Shown here: piece after piece, positions 8,258 through 17,602 of the stretch
How the letters are laid out: every line of letters begins with the position of its first letter
Numbering within the stretch: position 1 is the stretch's first letter
From: Pedobacter caeni
GTDB lineage: Bacteria; Bacteroidota; Bacteroidia; Sphingobacteriales; Sphingobacteriaceae
Assembly (NCBI RefSeq): GCF_900129215.1
Contig: NZ_FQUQ01000001.1
Location: 1,643,456 to 1,707,455, forward strand
Direction: 5' to 3'
DNA length: 64,000 nucleotides
The notes under the pieces: model-generated
Database searches by the model: none
Seen by the model: only the letters and a program-made list of their open reading frames with translations
Told to the model about the DNA's origin: nothing
Translations under genes and position numbers: made by a program

Positions 8258-8602
8258 CTATTTTACTGCATCAATAACAGCTTTGAAAGCTTCAGGATGG
8301 TTCATTGCTAAATCAGCTAAAACCTTACGGTTAAGACCGATGTTTTTAGTAGCTAATTTACCGATCAGTTGAGAGTAAGAAATACCATGTTGACGTGCTC
8401 CAGCGTTGATACGTTGAATCCATAATCCACGGAATTCTCTTTTCTTAACTTTACGGTCACGGTATGCATATTGCAAACCTTTTTCTACCGTATTTTTAGC
8501 AATGGTGAAAACCTTACTTCTTGATCCCCAATAGCCTTTGGCCATATTAAGGACTTTTTTCCTTCTTCTTCTCGAAGCTACTGCGTTTACCGAACGTGGC
8601 AT
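8258..8602 (-). CDS. rplT: 50S ribosomal protein L20
   Basis: 114 aa, very basic, with the L20 signature: [18 protein letters not shown], then [28 protein letters not shown] and [11 protein letters not shown]. Binds 23S rRNA early in large-subunit assembly. It is the last gene of thrS-infC-rpmI-rplT, 74 nt after rpmI, and ends at a terminator. In E. coli L20 represses its own operon; whether that holds here cannot be read from this sequence. Confidence 0.98.
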   Translation of the reverse strand: MPRSVNAVASRRRRKKVLNMAKGYWGSRSKVFTIAKNTVEKGLQYAYRDRKVKKREFRGLWIQRINAGARQHGISYSQLIGKLATKNIGLNRKVLADLAMNHPEAFKAVIDAVK

Positions 8603-8676
8603 AGTGTGTTGTTTTTTGATAAACGGTGTTGCGTATTACAGCAAACTTACTACCGGGTACCTGGTTAAAAATTTAA

Positions 8677-8877
8677 TTATTTACCGATGGCAAGCATACG
8701 CTTAACGTTGCCCATATCAGCTGCGGACACCATTGAAGTGTGACCCAAATTACGCTTACGTTTAGTCGACATCTTGGTTAAGATGTGGCTTTTGTAGGCA
8801 TTCTTCCTTGCGATTTTACCTGTTCCAGTAAGCGAAAAACGCTTTTTAGCACTGGAATTGGTTTTCATTTTTGGCAT
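8677..8877 (-). CDS. rpmI: 50S ribosomal protein L35
   Basis: 66 aa, basic, with the L35 pattern [20 protein letters not shown] near the N-terminus and [17 protein letters not shown] at the C-terminus. Lies 26 nt after infC and 74 nt before rplT in the usual order. Confidence 0.98.
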   Translation of the reverse strand: MPKMKTNSSAKKRFSLTGTGKIARKNAYKSHILTKMSTKRKRNLGHTSMVSAADMGNVKRMLAIGK

Positions 8878-8903
8878 AACCTGTGTTTATTTATGTAATT
8901 TAT

Positions 8904-9473
8904 TTATTTTTTAGCAACTTTTGGAGCCAGCGTTAAAAACATACGCTTGCCCTCTAACTTAGGTAATAACTCCACTTTACCGATATCTTCAAGCGCCTGT
9001 GCAAATTTCAGTAAGAGAATCTCTCCCTGCTCTTTGTAAACAATTGCTCTACCTTTAAAGTGTACGTAAGCCCTAACCTTCTCCCCGTTCTCCAGGAAGC
9101 TAACCGCGTGTTTCAGCTTGAACTGAAAATCGTGATCGTTGGTATTAGGACCGAAACGGATCTCCTTAATTACGGTCTGTTTTGCGTTTGCTTTAATCTC
9201 TTTCTGCTTTTTCTTCTGCTCGTAAACAAACTTACTGTAATCAATGATCCTACATACCGGAGGCACTGCATTTGGAGAGATCTCAACCAGATCCAATTCC
9301 AATTCGTCGGCAAGGGCTAAAGCTTTTGCCAAAGGATAGATCCCCGGTTCAACATTATCTCCAGCTAATCTAACCTCCTGAGCTCTGATAAACTGATTAA
9401 TATTATGTTCTGCTTCTTTTTTCTTAAAAGGAGGACGTGGTCCCCTGTTAAATCCTGGTCTGCCTAATGCCAA
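8904..9473 (-). CDS. infC: Translation initiation factor IF-3, TTG start
   Basis: 189 aa. Binds the 30S subunit and proofreads initiator tRNA and start codon. N-terminal domain [18 protein letters not shown], linker [16 protein letters not shown]-terminal domain [20 protein letters not shown]. The only start giving a normal N-terminus ([14 protein letters not shown]) is TTG at 9473-9471: there is no upstream in-frame ATG before the thrS stop, and the first internal Met is far into the C-terminal domain. A rare start is characteristic of infC (ATT in E. coli), where IF-3 discriminates against its own mRNA, so the same feedback may operate here. 13 nt after thrS. Confidence 0.96.
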   Translation of the reverse strand: MALGRPGFNRGPRPPFKKKEAEHNINQFIRAQEVRLAGDNVEPGIYPLAKALALADELELDLVEISPNAVPPVCRIIDYSKFVYEQKKKQKEIKANAKQTVIKEIRFGPNTNDHDFQFKLKHAVSFLENGEKVRAYVHFKGRAIVYKEQGEILLLKFAQALEDIGKVELLPKLEGKRMFLTLAPKVAKK

Positions 9474-9486
9474 ATTTATATACTAT

Positions 9487-11412
9487 TTAAATTGTTATTT
9501 CTTTAATTAATAATTCACTGAACTCCTGCTGAGTCATTTCACCTAAATCTCCCTCACCATGTTTACGTACTGAAACCTTTCCTTCTGCCATCTCCTTCTC
9601 ACCGATAATCAGCATATAAGGTATTTTCTTAACCTCAGCGTCTCTGATTTTCCGTCCGATTTTTTCATCCCGAAAGTCAATCAAACCGCGAATATCGGAA
9701 TTATTTAATTCATCTGAAACTTTTTTTGCATAATCTTCATACTTTTCAGAGATCGGAAGAATGATAAACTGTTCAGGAGAAAGCCATAATGGGAAATTAC
9801 CAGCGCAATGTTCGATCAATACTGCGATGAAACGCTCCAGGGAACCAAACGGAGCCCTATGGATCATCACCGGACGGTGTTTCTGATTATCGCTTCCAGT
9901 ATACTCCAGTTCAAAACGTTCCGGTAAATTGTAATCTACCTGAATTGTTCCCAACTGCCATTTTCTTCCCAAAGCATCTTTTACCATGAAATCCAGCTTC
10001 GGACCATAGAATGCTGCTTCACCATATTCCACTACAGTAGGTAAACCTTTTTCTGCGGCAGCCTCAATGATCGCAGATTCTGCCAGATGCCAGTTCTCAT
10101 CAGAGCCAATGTATTTCGACCTGTTTTCCGCATCTCTTAAAGATACCTGTGCAATGTAATCGTTGAAACCTAAAGATTTAAACACATACAATACCAGATC
10201 AATTACTTTTTTAAACTCTTCTTTTACCTGGTCCGGGCGACAGAATAAATGGGCATCATCCTGAGTAAAGCCACGAACTCTTGTTAAGCCGTGAAGCTCT
10301 CCGCTCTGCTCATAACGATATACTGTTCCGAACTCTGCAAAACGCAAAGGAAGGTCTTTATAAGAACGTGGTTTAACTTTATAAATCTCACAATGGTGAG
10401 GGCAGTTCATCGGCTTAAGGAAAAACTCCTCTCCTTCCTGCGGAGTTTTAATCGGCTGAAAAGCATCTTTACCATATTTTTCATAGTGACCTGAAGTAAT
10501 GTACAGGTTCTTATGACCAATATGAGGAGTAACTACCTGCTCGTATCCCGCTTTACCTTGTGCTTTAGTTAAAAACTGAACCAGACGTTCGCGCAATGCC
10601 GCACCTTTAGGCAACCACAACGGCAAGCCCATTCCTACCTTCTCAGAGAAAGCAAATAATTCCAGTTCCTTACCCAATTTACGGTGATCTCTTTTCTTCG
10701 CCTCTTCAATCATGTGAAGGTACTCAGTCAGCTCACTTGCTTTAGGAAAAGTAACCCCATAAATACGGGTCAATTGTTTTTTTGTTTCATCACCACGCCA
10801 GTAAGCACCAGCCACATTCATCAATTTTACCGCTTTTACAAAACCGGTATTTGGAATGTGTGGCCCACGACAAAGGTCAGTAAACTGTCCCTGGTTATAG
10901 AAAGTGATTTTTCCATCTTCCAGACCTTCTAAAAGGTCCAGCTTGTACTCATCTCCCTTTTCAGTAAAATACTTAATCGCATCTGCTTTAGAAACGCTTT
11001 CCCTCACAAAAACTTCTTTCTGTTTGGCCAGCTCTAAAATCTTGGCTTCAATTGCCTTGAAATCATCTGAAGAAAACTCCCTGTCGCCGAAATCTACGTC
11101 ATAATAGAAACCGGTTTCAATGGCAGGACCTATCCCGAATTTTGTACCCGGGTAAAGGGCTTCCAATGCTTCGGCCATAATGTGGGCAGAAGAATGCCAG
11201 AAGGTAGATTTACCGGCAGCATCATTCCAGGTCAGCAACTTTACAGATGCATCTCCTTCAATTGCTCTTGAAGAATCCCAGATCTCACCGTTAACTTCGG
11301 CTGCTAAAACGTTGCGCGCTAATCCCTCTGAAATAGAGAGCGCGATCTGATGGGCAGTTGTGCCCTTTTCGTACTGACGACTGGAGCCGTCAGGTAATGT
11401 AATGTTAATCAT
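9487..11412 (-). CDS. thrS: Threonine--tRNA ligase
   Basis: 641 aa class II aminoacyl-tRNA synthetase, full length. Order: TGS domain (1-60; [19 protein letters not shown]), editing domain with [11 protein letters not shown] and the zinc-type [10 protein letters not shown], catalytic core with motif 2-type [21 protein letters not shown] and [11 protein letters not shown], and a C-terminal HGTP anticodon-binding domain ([14 protein letters not shown]). First gene of thrS-infC-rpmI-rplT. A -7 box on the minus strand at 11534-11527 implies a leader of about 110 nt. Confidence 0.98.
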   Translation of the reverse strand: MINITLPDGSSRQYEKGTTAHQIALSISEGLARNVLAAEVNGEIWDSSRAIEGDASVKLLTWNDAAGKSTFWHSSAHIMAEALEALYPGTKFGIGPAIETGFYYDVDFGDREFSSDDFKAIEAKILELAKQKEVFVRESVSKADAIKYFTEKGDEYKLDLLEGLEDGKITFYNQGQFTDLCRGPHIPNTGFVKAVKLMNVAGAYWRGDETKKQLTRIYGVTFPKASELTEYLHMIEEAKKRDHRKLGKELELFAFSEKVGMGLPLWLPKGAALRERLVQFLTKAQGKAGYEQVVTPHIGHKNLYITSGHYEKYGKDAFQPIKTPQEGEEFFLKPMNCPHHCEIYKVKPRSYKDLPLRFAEFGTVYRYEQSGELHGLTRVRGFTQDDAHLFCRPDQVKEEFKKVIDLVLYVFKSLGFNDYIAQVSLRDAENRSKYIGSDENWHLAESAIIEAAAEKGLPTVVEYGEAAFYGPKLDFMVKDALGRKWQLGTIQVDYNLPERFELEYTGSDNQKHRPVMIHRAPFGSLERFIAVLIEHCAGNFPLWLSPEQFIILPISEKYEDYAKKVSDELNNSDIRGLIDFRDEKIGRKIRDAEVKKIPYMLIIGEKEMAEGKVSVRKHGEGDLGEMTQQEFSELLIKEITI

Positions 11413-11526
11413 CTACAACTATGATTTTAGTGAATTAATTGATTTATAAACATTTACAATAATTTCTATTTTACGTGTAATAAAACATTATTGCAAACAA
11501 CTTGAGATATTCTCATCGTCTAAGAG

Positions 11527-11534
11527 CAAATATA
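11527..11534 (-). promoter_or_regulatory. -7 box of the thrS operon
   Basis: On the minus strand this reads TATATTTG, an exact TAnnTTTG match about 115 nt before the thrS ATG. The -33 region is not clear. Confidence 0.45.
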
Positions 11535-11730
11535 AGGTTTATAATTTGATTTTTCTTATCCTGACCTACTTCCTACACCCGATACAACAACTTTAGAGAG
11601 GCGGACAACCGATATCCACACAGAATTAGCACGGGAACATAAGACGACGAAATAAAACACATCTGCGATGATTCGTTTTTACAATAATTATCATAAAACC
11701 ATCCTTATATTTATTTTCACTAAAAACATC

Positions 11731-11738
11731 TACATTTG
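11731..11738 (+). promoter_or_regulatory. -7 box of the lipoprotein gene at 11885
   Basis: TACATTTG, an exact TAnnTTTG, with a TTTTC -33-like block 17 nt upstream. The implied leader is about 140 nt. Confidence 0.45.
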
Positions 11739-11884
11739 CATAAAATTTTAGTTGCCACATCGAAATATGCAAACGCTATAAAAGATACCACAACTGATAT
11801 CCAGACCATTCAACAATAAAGCAACCCGCATTCTCATACAGCAGACTGCTAAGGCCATATTTAAAACTATATATCCAAGTAACA

Positions 11885-12724
11885 ATGAAAAAACAGCTAT
11901 TAACACTTGCCGCAATTCCCCTTCTTTTTATTGCCTGCAGTAAATCCTCCACGGCCCCTGAAACTACTCCTGAGGTAATTCCTGAAAAAAAACTGGTTAA
12001 AGTTGAAGCAAAAATGACCCCCATTAAAGCCGGAGTCCCTGTTTCTGCTGACACCTTTACCTGGTCAAGAAAGGAATTTGATCAGGATGGTAATATCACA
12101 TTGTCAATGATTCGTGTGGGAATGAATGGGCCTCTAAGCTATGAAGAAGAAATCACCTACAAGTACGAAAACAAGAAAGTAACAGAGGTAAAAGAAGGCA
12201 ATTACAGAAATGCATATGCTTACATTGGTAATACTACTGTAGAGATAAAAAAATATAAGCTCTCCGATTTATATGAGACAGAGACACGGGAGATTGGTGC
12301 AAATGGAAAAGTTTCCAAAATATATTATTATCAGGCCCAGGGTGAAGAGCGCAAATTATTCCAAACCACCATATTCAGCTACGACGCCAACCAAAGAAAC
12401 ACCACTAAAGAATTTCTGACTCCACCTGATTTAAATGGTGATCAGACCATTTACACCTATGATGCGAAAGGCAACGTACTTACCGAATCATCTTTTAACA
12501 GAAAGACAAATACAATTATCCGGGAACTGAAATTTGGTTACAACTATAATGAGAAGGGTCAGCTACAGGAATACATTGATGGATCTGGTTCTGATTACAA
12601 AAAATTCAAAAACACATACGGAGCAGACGGGATGCTTACCATTCAGGAGCTATCTAAATCCAGTAATTTCGACGGCCCATTTGAACAAGTTGGCCAGATC
12701 AATTACACCTATACTTACAAATAA
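11885..12724 (+). CDS. Lipoprotein with YD/Rhs-like repeats, function unknown
   Basis: 279 aa. Type II signal peptide with lipobox FIAC (Cys18), then a Ser/Thr/Pro-rich linker. The body is built of short YD-type beta segments (FSYDANQRNTTKEF, YTYDAKGNVLTESSF, YNEKGQLQEY), as in RHS/YD-repeat-like lipoproteins common in Bacteroidota. It has no toxin or core domain of a real Rhs protein. Probably anchored in the outer membrane. It stands alone; a 10-bp hairpin follows. No function can be assigned. Confidence 0.85.
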   Translation: MKKQLLTLAAIPLLFIACSKSSTAPETTPEVIPEKKLVKVEAKMTPIKAGVPVSADTFTWSRKEFDQDGNITLSMIRVGMNGPLSYEEEITYKYENKKVTEVKEGNYRNAYAYIGNTTVEIKKYKLSDLYETETREIGANGKVSKIYYYQAQGEERKLFQTTIFSYDANQRNTTKEFLTPPDLNGDQTIYTYDAKGNVLTESSFNRKTNTIIRELKFGYNYNEKGQLQEYIDGSGSDYKKFKNTYGADGMLTIQELSKSSNFDGPFEQVGQINYTYTYK

Positions 12725-12734
12725 AGAGGAGAAT

Positions 12735-12768
12735 GGTTCCCCGGATGATCAGCATGAACCGGGGAACC
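12735..12768. terminator. Bidirectional terminator
   Basis: Perfect 10-bp stem GGTTCCCCGG/CCGGGGAACC with a 14-nt loop, between the plus-strand lipoprotein and the minus-strand Fe-S protein gene; serves both. Confidence 0.75.
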
Positions 12769-12788
12769 GTTATTTAAATAGTGGATGA

Positions 12789-13517
12789 TTAATATTCCAA
12801 CCATCCGTTCGCTAAAACATCGGCCAAATGCATTGTTTTTAAAGGAATGTTGTTCTTATCGATATATCCCTGCAAATGCATCAGACAGGAAAGGTCTGTA
12901 GAAATCACGTATTCTGCTCCCTGTTCCAGGGCATTGTTCACTTTCTGCTCTGCCATAGCAGAAGAAATCGCATCAAATTTTACAGAAAAGGTTCCGCCGA
13001 AACCGCAGCACATATCGGTATCTTTCATTTCCACCATTTCCAGACCATGAACCTTGGACAACAACAACCTTGGCTCCTCTTTGATCTTGCATTCGCGCAA
13101 TCCGCTGCAGGAATCATGATACACTGCTTTTCCATCCAGTTCTGCACCGAAATAATCCCTTTTCAGCACATTCACCAGGAAATCTGAAAGTTCAAATATA
13201 TTAGACTGTATATTTCTGCATTTATTATGGACGATCGTATTGGTAAACAGGTCGCTGAATCCATTCTTCACCATCCCTACGCAGGAGGCTGAGGGGGCTA
13301 CGATATAGTCAGTTTCTGAAAAATCACTCAGAAATTTAGTTCCTGTTTCTTTCGCCTGCTCCCAATAACCTGCATTGTATGCCGGTTGCCCGCAGCAAGT
13401 CTGGGCAGAATTATAAAACACCTCACAACCCGCTTTCTCTAATAGCTTTATCGTATTAAATGCTGTCTCAGGATATAACTGATCAACAAAGCAAGGAACA
13501 AATAATTCTATCTTCAT
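12789..13517 (-). CDS. LutA/YkgE-type Fe-S (CCG-domain) protein
   Basis: 242 aa with two cysteine-rich CCG domains: CCGQPAYNAGY in the first half and DMCCGFGGTFSVK in the second, plus VPCFVDQLYPE at the N-terminus. This matches the (Fe-S)-binding LutA/GlcF-like subunit of lactate or glycolate oxidation complexes. The usual partners LutB and LutC are not adjacent. The transporter gene lies 35 nt upstream on the same strand and could be co-transcribed, but no substrate link is proven. Confidence 0.88.
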   Translation of the reverse strand: MKIELFVPCFVDQLYPETAFNTIKLLEKAGCEVFYNSAQTCCGQPAYNAGYWEQAKETGTKFLSDFSETDYIVAPSASCVGMVKNGFSDLFTNTIVHNKCRNIQSNIFELSDFLVNVLKRDYFGAELDGKAVYHDSCSGLRECKIKEEPRLLLSKVHGLEMVEMKDTDMCCGFGGTFSVKFDAISSAMAEQKVNNALEQGAEYVISTDLSCLMHLQGYIDKNNIPLKTMHLADVLANGWLEY

Positions 13518-13552
13518 GTGTATCTATTGTTCTTATTAAAAATGTATGATGG

Positions 13553-14857
13553 TTAACCTTTAACCATTTTTGGTGCCACTTTCCTAAGCAGTAGCAAAAA
13601 TATCAATCCTAAAATAAAAAACGAGGCCAATGCAAAAATGGAATTCCGGATACTTCCTGTCAGCTCCTCAATATAGGCAAAAGTAAAAAGTCCGATCACC
13701 ACTGCCAGTTTCTCCGTTACATCGTAAAAACTAAAAAAGGAGGTGGTATCGGGTGAGTTTTCCGGAATAAATTTAGAATAAGTAGACCTGGATAAGGACT
13801 GAACCCCACCCATAATCAGGCCGACGACAGCTGCCAATGCATAAAACTGATATTCGTTGGTGATGAAATAGGCCCCAATACAAGTCAGCACCCAGATGAT
13901 GACCACCAGGATCAGCACCGTCACATTCCCGATTCTTTTAGCCAGTTTAGACATCCAGACAGCCCCAATAATGGCCACCAGCTGAATGATCAGGATCACC
14001 GCTATTAGTTTTGAAGTTCCCAGGTGTAATGTTTTCTCCCCAAATCCAGCTGCTGCCAGCATGATCGTCTGCACCCCCATAGAATAAAAGAAAAAGGCAA
14101 GCAGAAAGCGTTTCATCACTTTCATGCTTTTCAATTGCCGCCATACTTTTATCAATTCCTGGAAGCCACTGTGCACCAGATTTTTATTGATTGACTGATA
14201 ATTAGGACTACCTGCCGGTAATTTATTAAAAGGAATCTGTGCAAAAGCAATCCACCAGATGCCCACCAGCAGGAAAGACAACCTTGCAGGTAAGGAAGCA
14301 TCGGTAATACCGAAAAGCTCAGGCTTCAATACAAACACAAAACAGATGATCTGCAGCAATACACTCCCTACATAACCATAGGCATAACCTTGTGCGCTCA
14401 CCCGGTCCTGCTGGTCTTTTGTCGCAATTTCAGGGAGGTAAGAATTGTTAAACAATACCCCTCCGATATACCCCATTGCTGCAATAATGAAACAGATGAT
14501 TCCCAGCTCCAGTGTTTCCAGCTTAAAGAAAAACAAGCCCATACAGGCAATCCCACCAATGTAAGTAAAGATCTTCATGAAAATCTTCTTATTCCCACGG
14601 TAATCTGCCGTTGCCGATAAAATGGGCAGCAGGATCACCATGATCAGGTAAGCCAGGGAAAGCGCATAATTGGACAGCGCCGTATTGGTAAACGTACGCC
14701 CAAAGAAAGTCACTTTATCTCCATGTTCCGAAGTGGTGGTGATGATCGTATAATAAGCAGGAAAAATAGTAGAGGTGATGACTAAGTTATAAGCAGAATT
14801 TGCCCAGTCGAAGAAAGCCCATGACCGGATAACTGTCTTATCGTTTTTCTGTTCCAT
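13553..14857 (-). CDS. MFS transporter, UMF1 (Atg22-like) family
   Basis: 434 aa inner-membrane protein with about 12 hydrophobic helices. The N-terminus IRSWAFFDWANSAYNLVI is the hallmark of the UMF1/Atg22-like family, and SLSRSTYSKFIPE between later helices also fits. The substrate is unknown in bacteria. Upstream of the LutA-like gene on the same strand (35 nt gap), so organic-acid transport is conceivable but only inferred. Confidence 0.9.
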   Translation of the reverse strand: MEQKNDKTVIRSWAFFDWANSAYNLVITSTIFPAYYTIITTTSEHGDKVTFFGRTFTNTALSNYALSLAYLIMVILLPILSATADYRGNKKIFMKIFTYIGGIACMGLFFFKLETLELGIICFIIAAMGYIGGVLFNNSYLPEIATKDQQDRVSAQGYAYGYVGSVLLQIICFVFVLKPELFGITDASLPARLSFLLVGIWWIAFAQIPFNKLPAGSPNYQSINKNLVHSGFQELIKVWRQLKSMKVMKRFLLAFFFYSMGVQTIMLAAAGFGEKTLHLGTSKLIAVILIIQLVAIIGAVWMSKLAKRIGNVTVLILVVIIWVLTCIGAYFITNEYQFYALAAVVGLIMGGVQSLSRSTYSKFIPENSPDTTSFFSFYDVTEKLAVVIGLFTFAYIEELTGSIRNSIFALASFFILGLIFLLLLRKVAPKMVKG

Positions 14858-14901
14858 GTATTAAATAAGGCAACTAAAGTAGCTAAAAAACAGCAATACG
14901 G

Positions 14902-15612
14902 CTAATTTACTTTCTCCAGCTTAGCAGCACCAGATTTTTTCTCGTCTACGTTCTTTGGGTTTCCTTTATAATAAATTTCACTCGATCCTGAGGTCTTCAC
15001 TTTTAAATCATTCAGTACGTTGATATTGGCTTTCCCTTTTCCATCCACTGTGATGTCATAAATTCCGGCAACAAAATCAAAAGCATCTACTGAAGAGGTT
15101 CCGCTTGTTTTTAACACATGCGTTCCTGTCTGGCCAGTCAGGCTCAGTTTACCTATCCCATCAATTTTCGTGGTCACCTTACTCGCGCTGATGTTCAATT
15201 TCACATCGGAACTTCCGCTAAGGTCCATTTTCAGGTCTTTCACATACACAGGTCCTTCTCCGATTACCCTCACCATCCCGCTGGTATTCAACTCTGTCAG
15301 CTCCCCGATCCCTGCAAATACCACTACTGAATCCGTTCCGCAGTAGCTGCCATCTTCCAGTTTAAGCTCCAGTTCACTTCCGCTCACCCGCGACCTGATA
15401 TGGCTCATCAAATTGGAATCCGCCTGAATCTTCACGTTATAAGTGCTATCCTGCGTCATCACCAACTTAATTGTTCCGCTCACTTTGATTTTATTATAAC
15501 TTTTCAGTTCCACGACCTTACTGATCTGAAGTCCTGAATCTTCTATACATTTATCGGTACATCCTGCTAAAAATACGGGGATAGCTAGTGCAATAAGGCT
15601 TAATTTCTTCAT
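14902..15612 (-). CDS. GIN-domain (DUF2807) lipoprotein
   Basis: 236 aa from ATG 15612. Signal peptide KKLSLIALAIPVFLAGC with lipobox LAGC. The mature part is a head GIN/DUF2807 auto-transporter-adhesin-like domain: repeating short beta segments rich in Gly/Ser (VSGTIKLVMTQDS, GSSDVKLNISASK, KTSGSSEIYYKGNP), predicted to form a beta solenoid. An upstream in-frame start at 15657 would overlap recQ and lacks a signal peptide. A TATCTTTA -7-like box precedes it inside the end of recQ. Function unknown. Confidence 0.88.
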   Translation of the reverse strand: MKKLSLIALAIPVFLAGCTDKCIEDSGLQISKVVELKSYNKIKVSGTIKLVMTQDSTYNVKIQADSNLMSHIRSRVSGSELELKLEDGSYCGTDSVVVFAGIGELTELNTSGMVRVIGEGPVYVKDLKMDLSGSSDVKLNISASKVTTKIDGIGKLSLTGQTGTHVLKTSGTSSVDAFDFVAGIYDITVDGKGKANINVLNDLKVKTSGSSEIYYKGNPKNVDEKKSGAAKLEKVN

Positions 15613-15634
15613 GGGTATATAGGTTTGTTGCAAT

Positions 15635-17527
15635 TTAAAGATAATAGTTTTTACCATCAGTTTTTATTTTTCCCGCATCCAGCAATTCGCGGATCCGTTC
15701 TAACTTTTCATTTTCGCTGCCGCTTTTAATCTCCGTCAGCAGCTCTTCTATCGTTTGGGTTTGCGTTTGCAACAGTTTGATCAGTTCAAAATCGATCCTG
15801 TCCGATAGCTGATCCAGCTCATCCTCCTTCTTTTCAGCCAGGCAAACATCACAAACACCACATTTATCGGCATTGGGCTCATCGAAATACCTCAACAGCT
15901 GCACATTCCTGCATTCTGCATTTCCGGTATAAGCCAATACTGCATTGATCTGGTCCAGCTGAATCTTTTTCCTCAGCTTGATGTATTTCACATCGATATC
16001 CATATGGACAAAATCAACCCTCGGACGGATGTATTGCAGCTGAGGCTGATCAGACTGAGGCAAATAAGACAACAGTCCCTGCTCTTCCAGGTTGCTGATC
16101 ATCTTCTTTGCAGTGCTAAAAGACAAGCCTACTTTCTTGGCGATTTCATTTTCTTCAATTTTCACATATTGATCAAACGCGCCTCCATAAGACCTTAAAA
16201 TGGCTTTGATCAAAGGATCATAACCTGCATTTTCAATCTGAAAGCGGTATACATCTTCATGCGAAGCGGTAAACAAAACCCGCGAGGGTAAAAATATGTT
16301 TTCCGACAAAGTCAGGTAACCATCATGTTCCAGGAATTTCAGGGCTGCCATGGTCTTAATCACCCCCACATTGAACCGCTTGCAAAAATCGGCAAGATCA
16401 AAGTTAAAGGTCAGCCCCTCTCCTGCACCAAAAGCCAGCTGGAAATAATTACCTAAATAATGGTATGTTTTTTTTATGTCATCTACTGAGGGAAAATGAT
16501 CCGAATATTTGGCTTTTAAGGCCATCTGATCAGATTTATTGGCCAGTAAAACCGCATACGCTTTTTGCTCGTCCCTTCCGGCGCGTCCTGCTTCCTGATA
16601 GTAAGCCTCCAGGCTTTCCGGTAAATCCAGGTGCACCACAAAACGGACATCCGCTTTATCAATTCCCATTCCGAAGGCATTTGTGGCCACCATCACCCTG
16701 ATCTTATTCTTTTTCCAGTCTTCCTGCTTCCGGAAACGTTCTGCTCTTTCTATTCCGGCATGATAAAAATCAGCGGCAATCTGGTTCCTGACCAGGAAAG
16801 AAGCAACTTCTGAGGTTTCCCTCCTGTTGCGCACATAAACCAATCCGCTCCCCTTCACATTCCTGACGATATCGATCAGTTTTTTATATTTATCTTCTTT
16901 ATCCAGCACCACATAACTCAGGTTTTTCCGTTCAAAACTCTGAACAAAGACCTTAGGTGCGGTAAATTTTAGTTTTTCAATAATGTCTGCCCTTACAAAC
17001 TGAGTTGCAGTAGCCGTTAGCGCCAATACCGGCACCTTGGGATGAATCTCCCTGATTTCAGCGATCTGCTGATATGGAGGCCTGAAATCATAACCCCATT
17101 GAGAGATACAATGTGCTTCATCTACTGCAATCAGGTTCACATTCATATAAGAAATCCTAACCCGCACAATTTCTGATAATAAACGTTCCGGAGAAAGGTA
17201 CAGGAACTTGATTTTCCCGTAAATGCAGTTGTCGAGCAGGATGTCAATTTCTCTTTTCCCCATTCCTGCATAGATCGCGACGGCCTCAATTCCTTTCGCT
17301 TTCAGGTTTTCTACCTGATCTTTCATCAGGGCAATCAAGGGGGAAATGACAATGCATATTCCTTCCTTCACCAATGCAGGTATCTGAAAGCAAAGGGATT
17401 TACCTCCTCCTGTTGGCAATAATGCCAGGGTATCATGGCCATTTAAAACGGAACTGATGATGTCTGACTGTAGTGGTCTGAATGAATCAAATCCCCAGTA
17501 TCTTTTTAATATCTCTGCTTCACTCAT
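15635..17527 (-). CDS. recQ: RecQ-like ATP-dependent DNA helicase
   Basis: 630 aa superfamily-2 helicase acting in recombination and fork repair. Motifs in order: FRPLQSDII, Walker A TGGGKS, SPLIALMKDQV, DEAH in AVDEAHCISQWG, TATAT, then the second RecA domain with MGIDKADVRFVVHLDLP and YYQEAGRAGRD. The RQC zinc site is CRNVQLLRYFDE...CGVCDVC. The C-terminal 60 residues do not look like a normal HRDC domain. Start: ATG 17527 is preferred because a promoter box (17550-17543) ends directly at the alternative ATG 17542. Confidence 0.93.
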   Translation of the reverse strand: MSEAEILKRYWGFDSFRPLQSDIISSVLNGHDTLALLPTGGGKSLCFQIPALVKEGICIVISPLIALMKDQVENLKAKGIEAVAIYAGMGKREIDILLDNCIYGKIKFLYLSPERLLSEIVRVRISYMNVNLIAVDEAHCISQWGYDFRPPYQQIAEIREIHPKVPVLALTATATQFVRADIIEKLKFTAPKVFVQSFERKNLSYVVLDKEDKYKKLIDIVRNVKGSGLVYVRNRRETSEVASFLVRNQIAADFYHAGIERAERFRKQEDWKKNKIRVMVATNAFGMGIDKADVRFVVHLDLPESLEAYYQEAGRAGRDEQKAYAVLLANKSDQMALKAKYSDHFPSVDDIKKTYHYLGNYFQLAFGAGEGLTFNFDLADFCKRFNVGVIKTMAALKFLEHDGYLTLSENIFLPSRVLFTASHEDVYRFQIENAGYDPLIKAILRSYGGAFDQYVKIEENEIAKKVGLSFSTAKKMISNLEEQGLLSYLPQSDQPQLQYIRPRVDFVHMDIDVKYIKLRKKIQLDQINAVLAYTGNAECRNVQLLRYFDEPNADKCGVCDVCLAEKKEDELDQLSDRIDFELIKLLQTQTQTIEELLTEIKSGSENEKLERIRELLDAGKIKTDGKNYYL

Positions 17528-17542
17528 AAAAAGGTTACTCAT

Positions 17543-17550
17543 CAAAACTA
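17543..17550 (-). promoter_or_regulatory. -7 box of recQ
   Basis: Reads TAGTTTTG on the minus strand, an exact TAnnTTTG. It is followed at once by ATG 17542 and, 15 nt later, by ATG 17527; a start site a few nt downstream of the box favours the second ATG. Confidence 0.45.
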
Positions 17551-17602
17551 TAAAAATGAACTGATATTATTAAATTGCGGGCTAATTTATACCATACGCC
17601 AA

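Larger units (their letters stand above)
11413..11884. other. 472-bp divergent intergenic region (thrS / lipoprotein)
   Basis: AT-rich spacer holding one promoter box per direction and leaders of roughly 110 nt (thrS) and 140 nt (lipoprotein gene). I see no tRNA, recognisable riboswitch or convincing small ORF. Confidence 0.5.

Noticed and set aside
11413..11884. Possible T-box or other riboswitch upstream of thrS
   Set aside because: No T-box NCCA-pairing bulge, specifier stem or terminator/antiterminator pair is visible; T-boxes are not expected in Bacteroidota.
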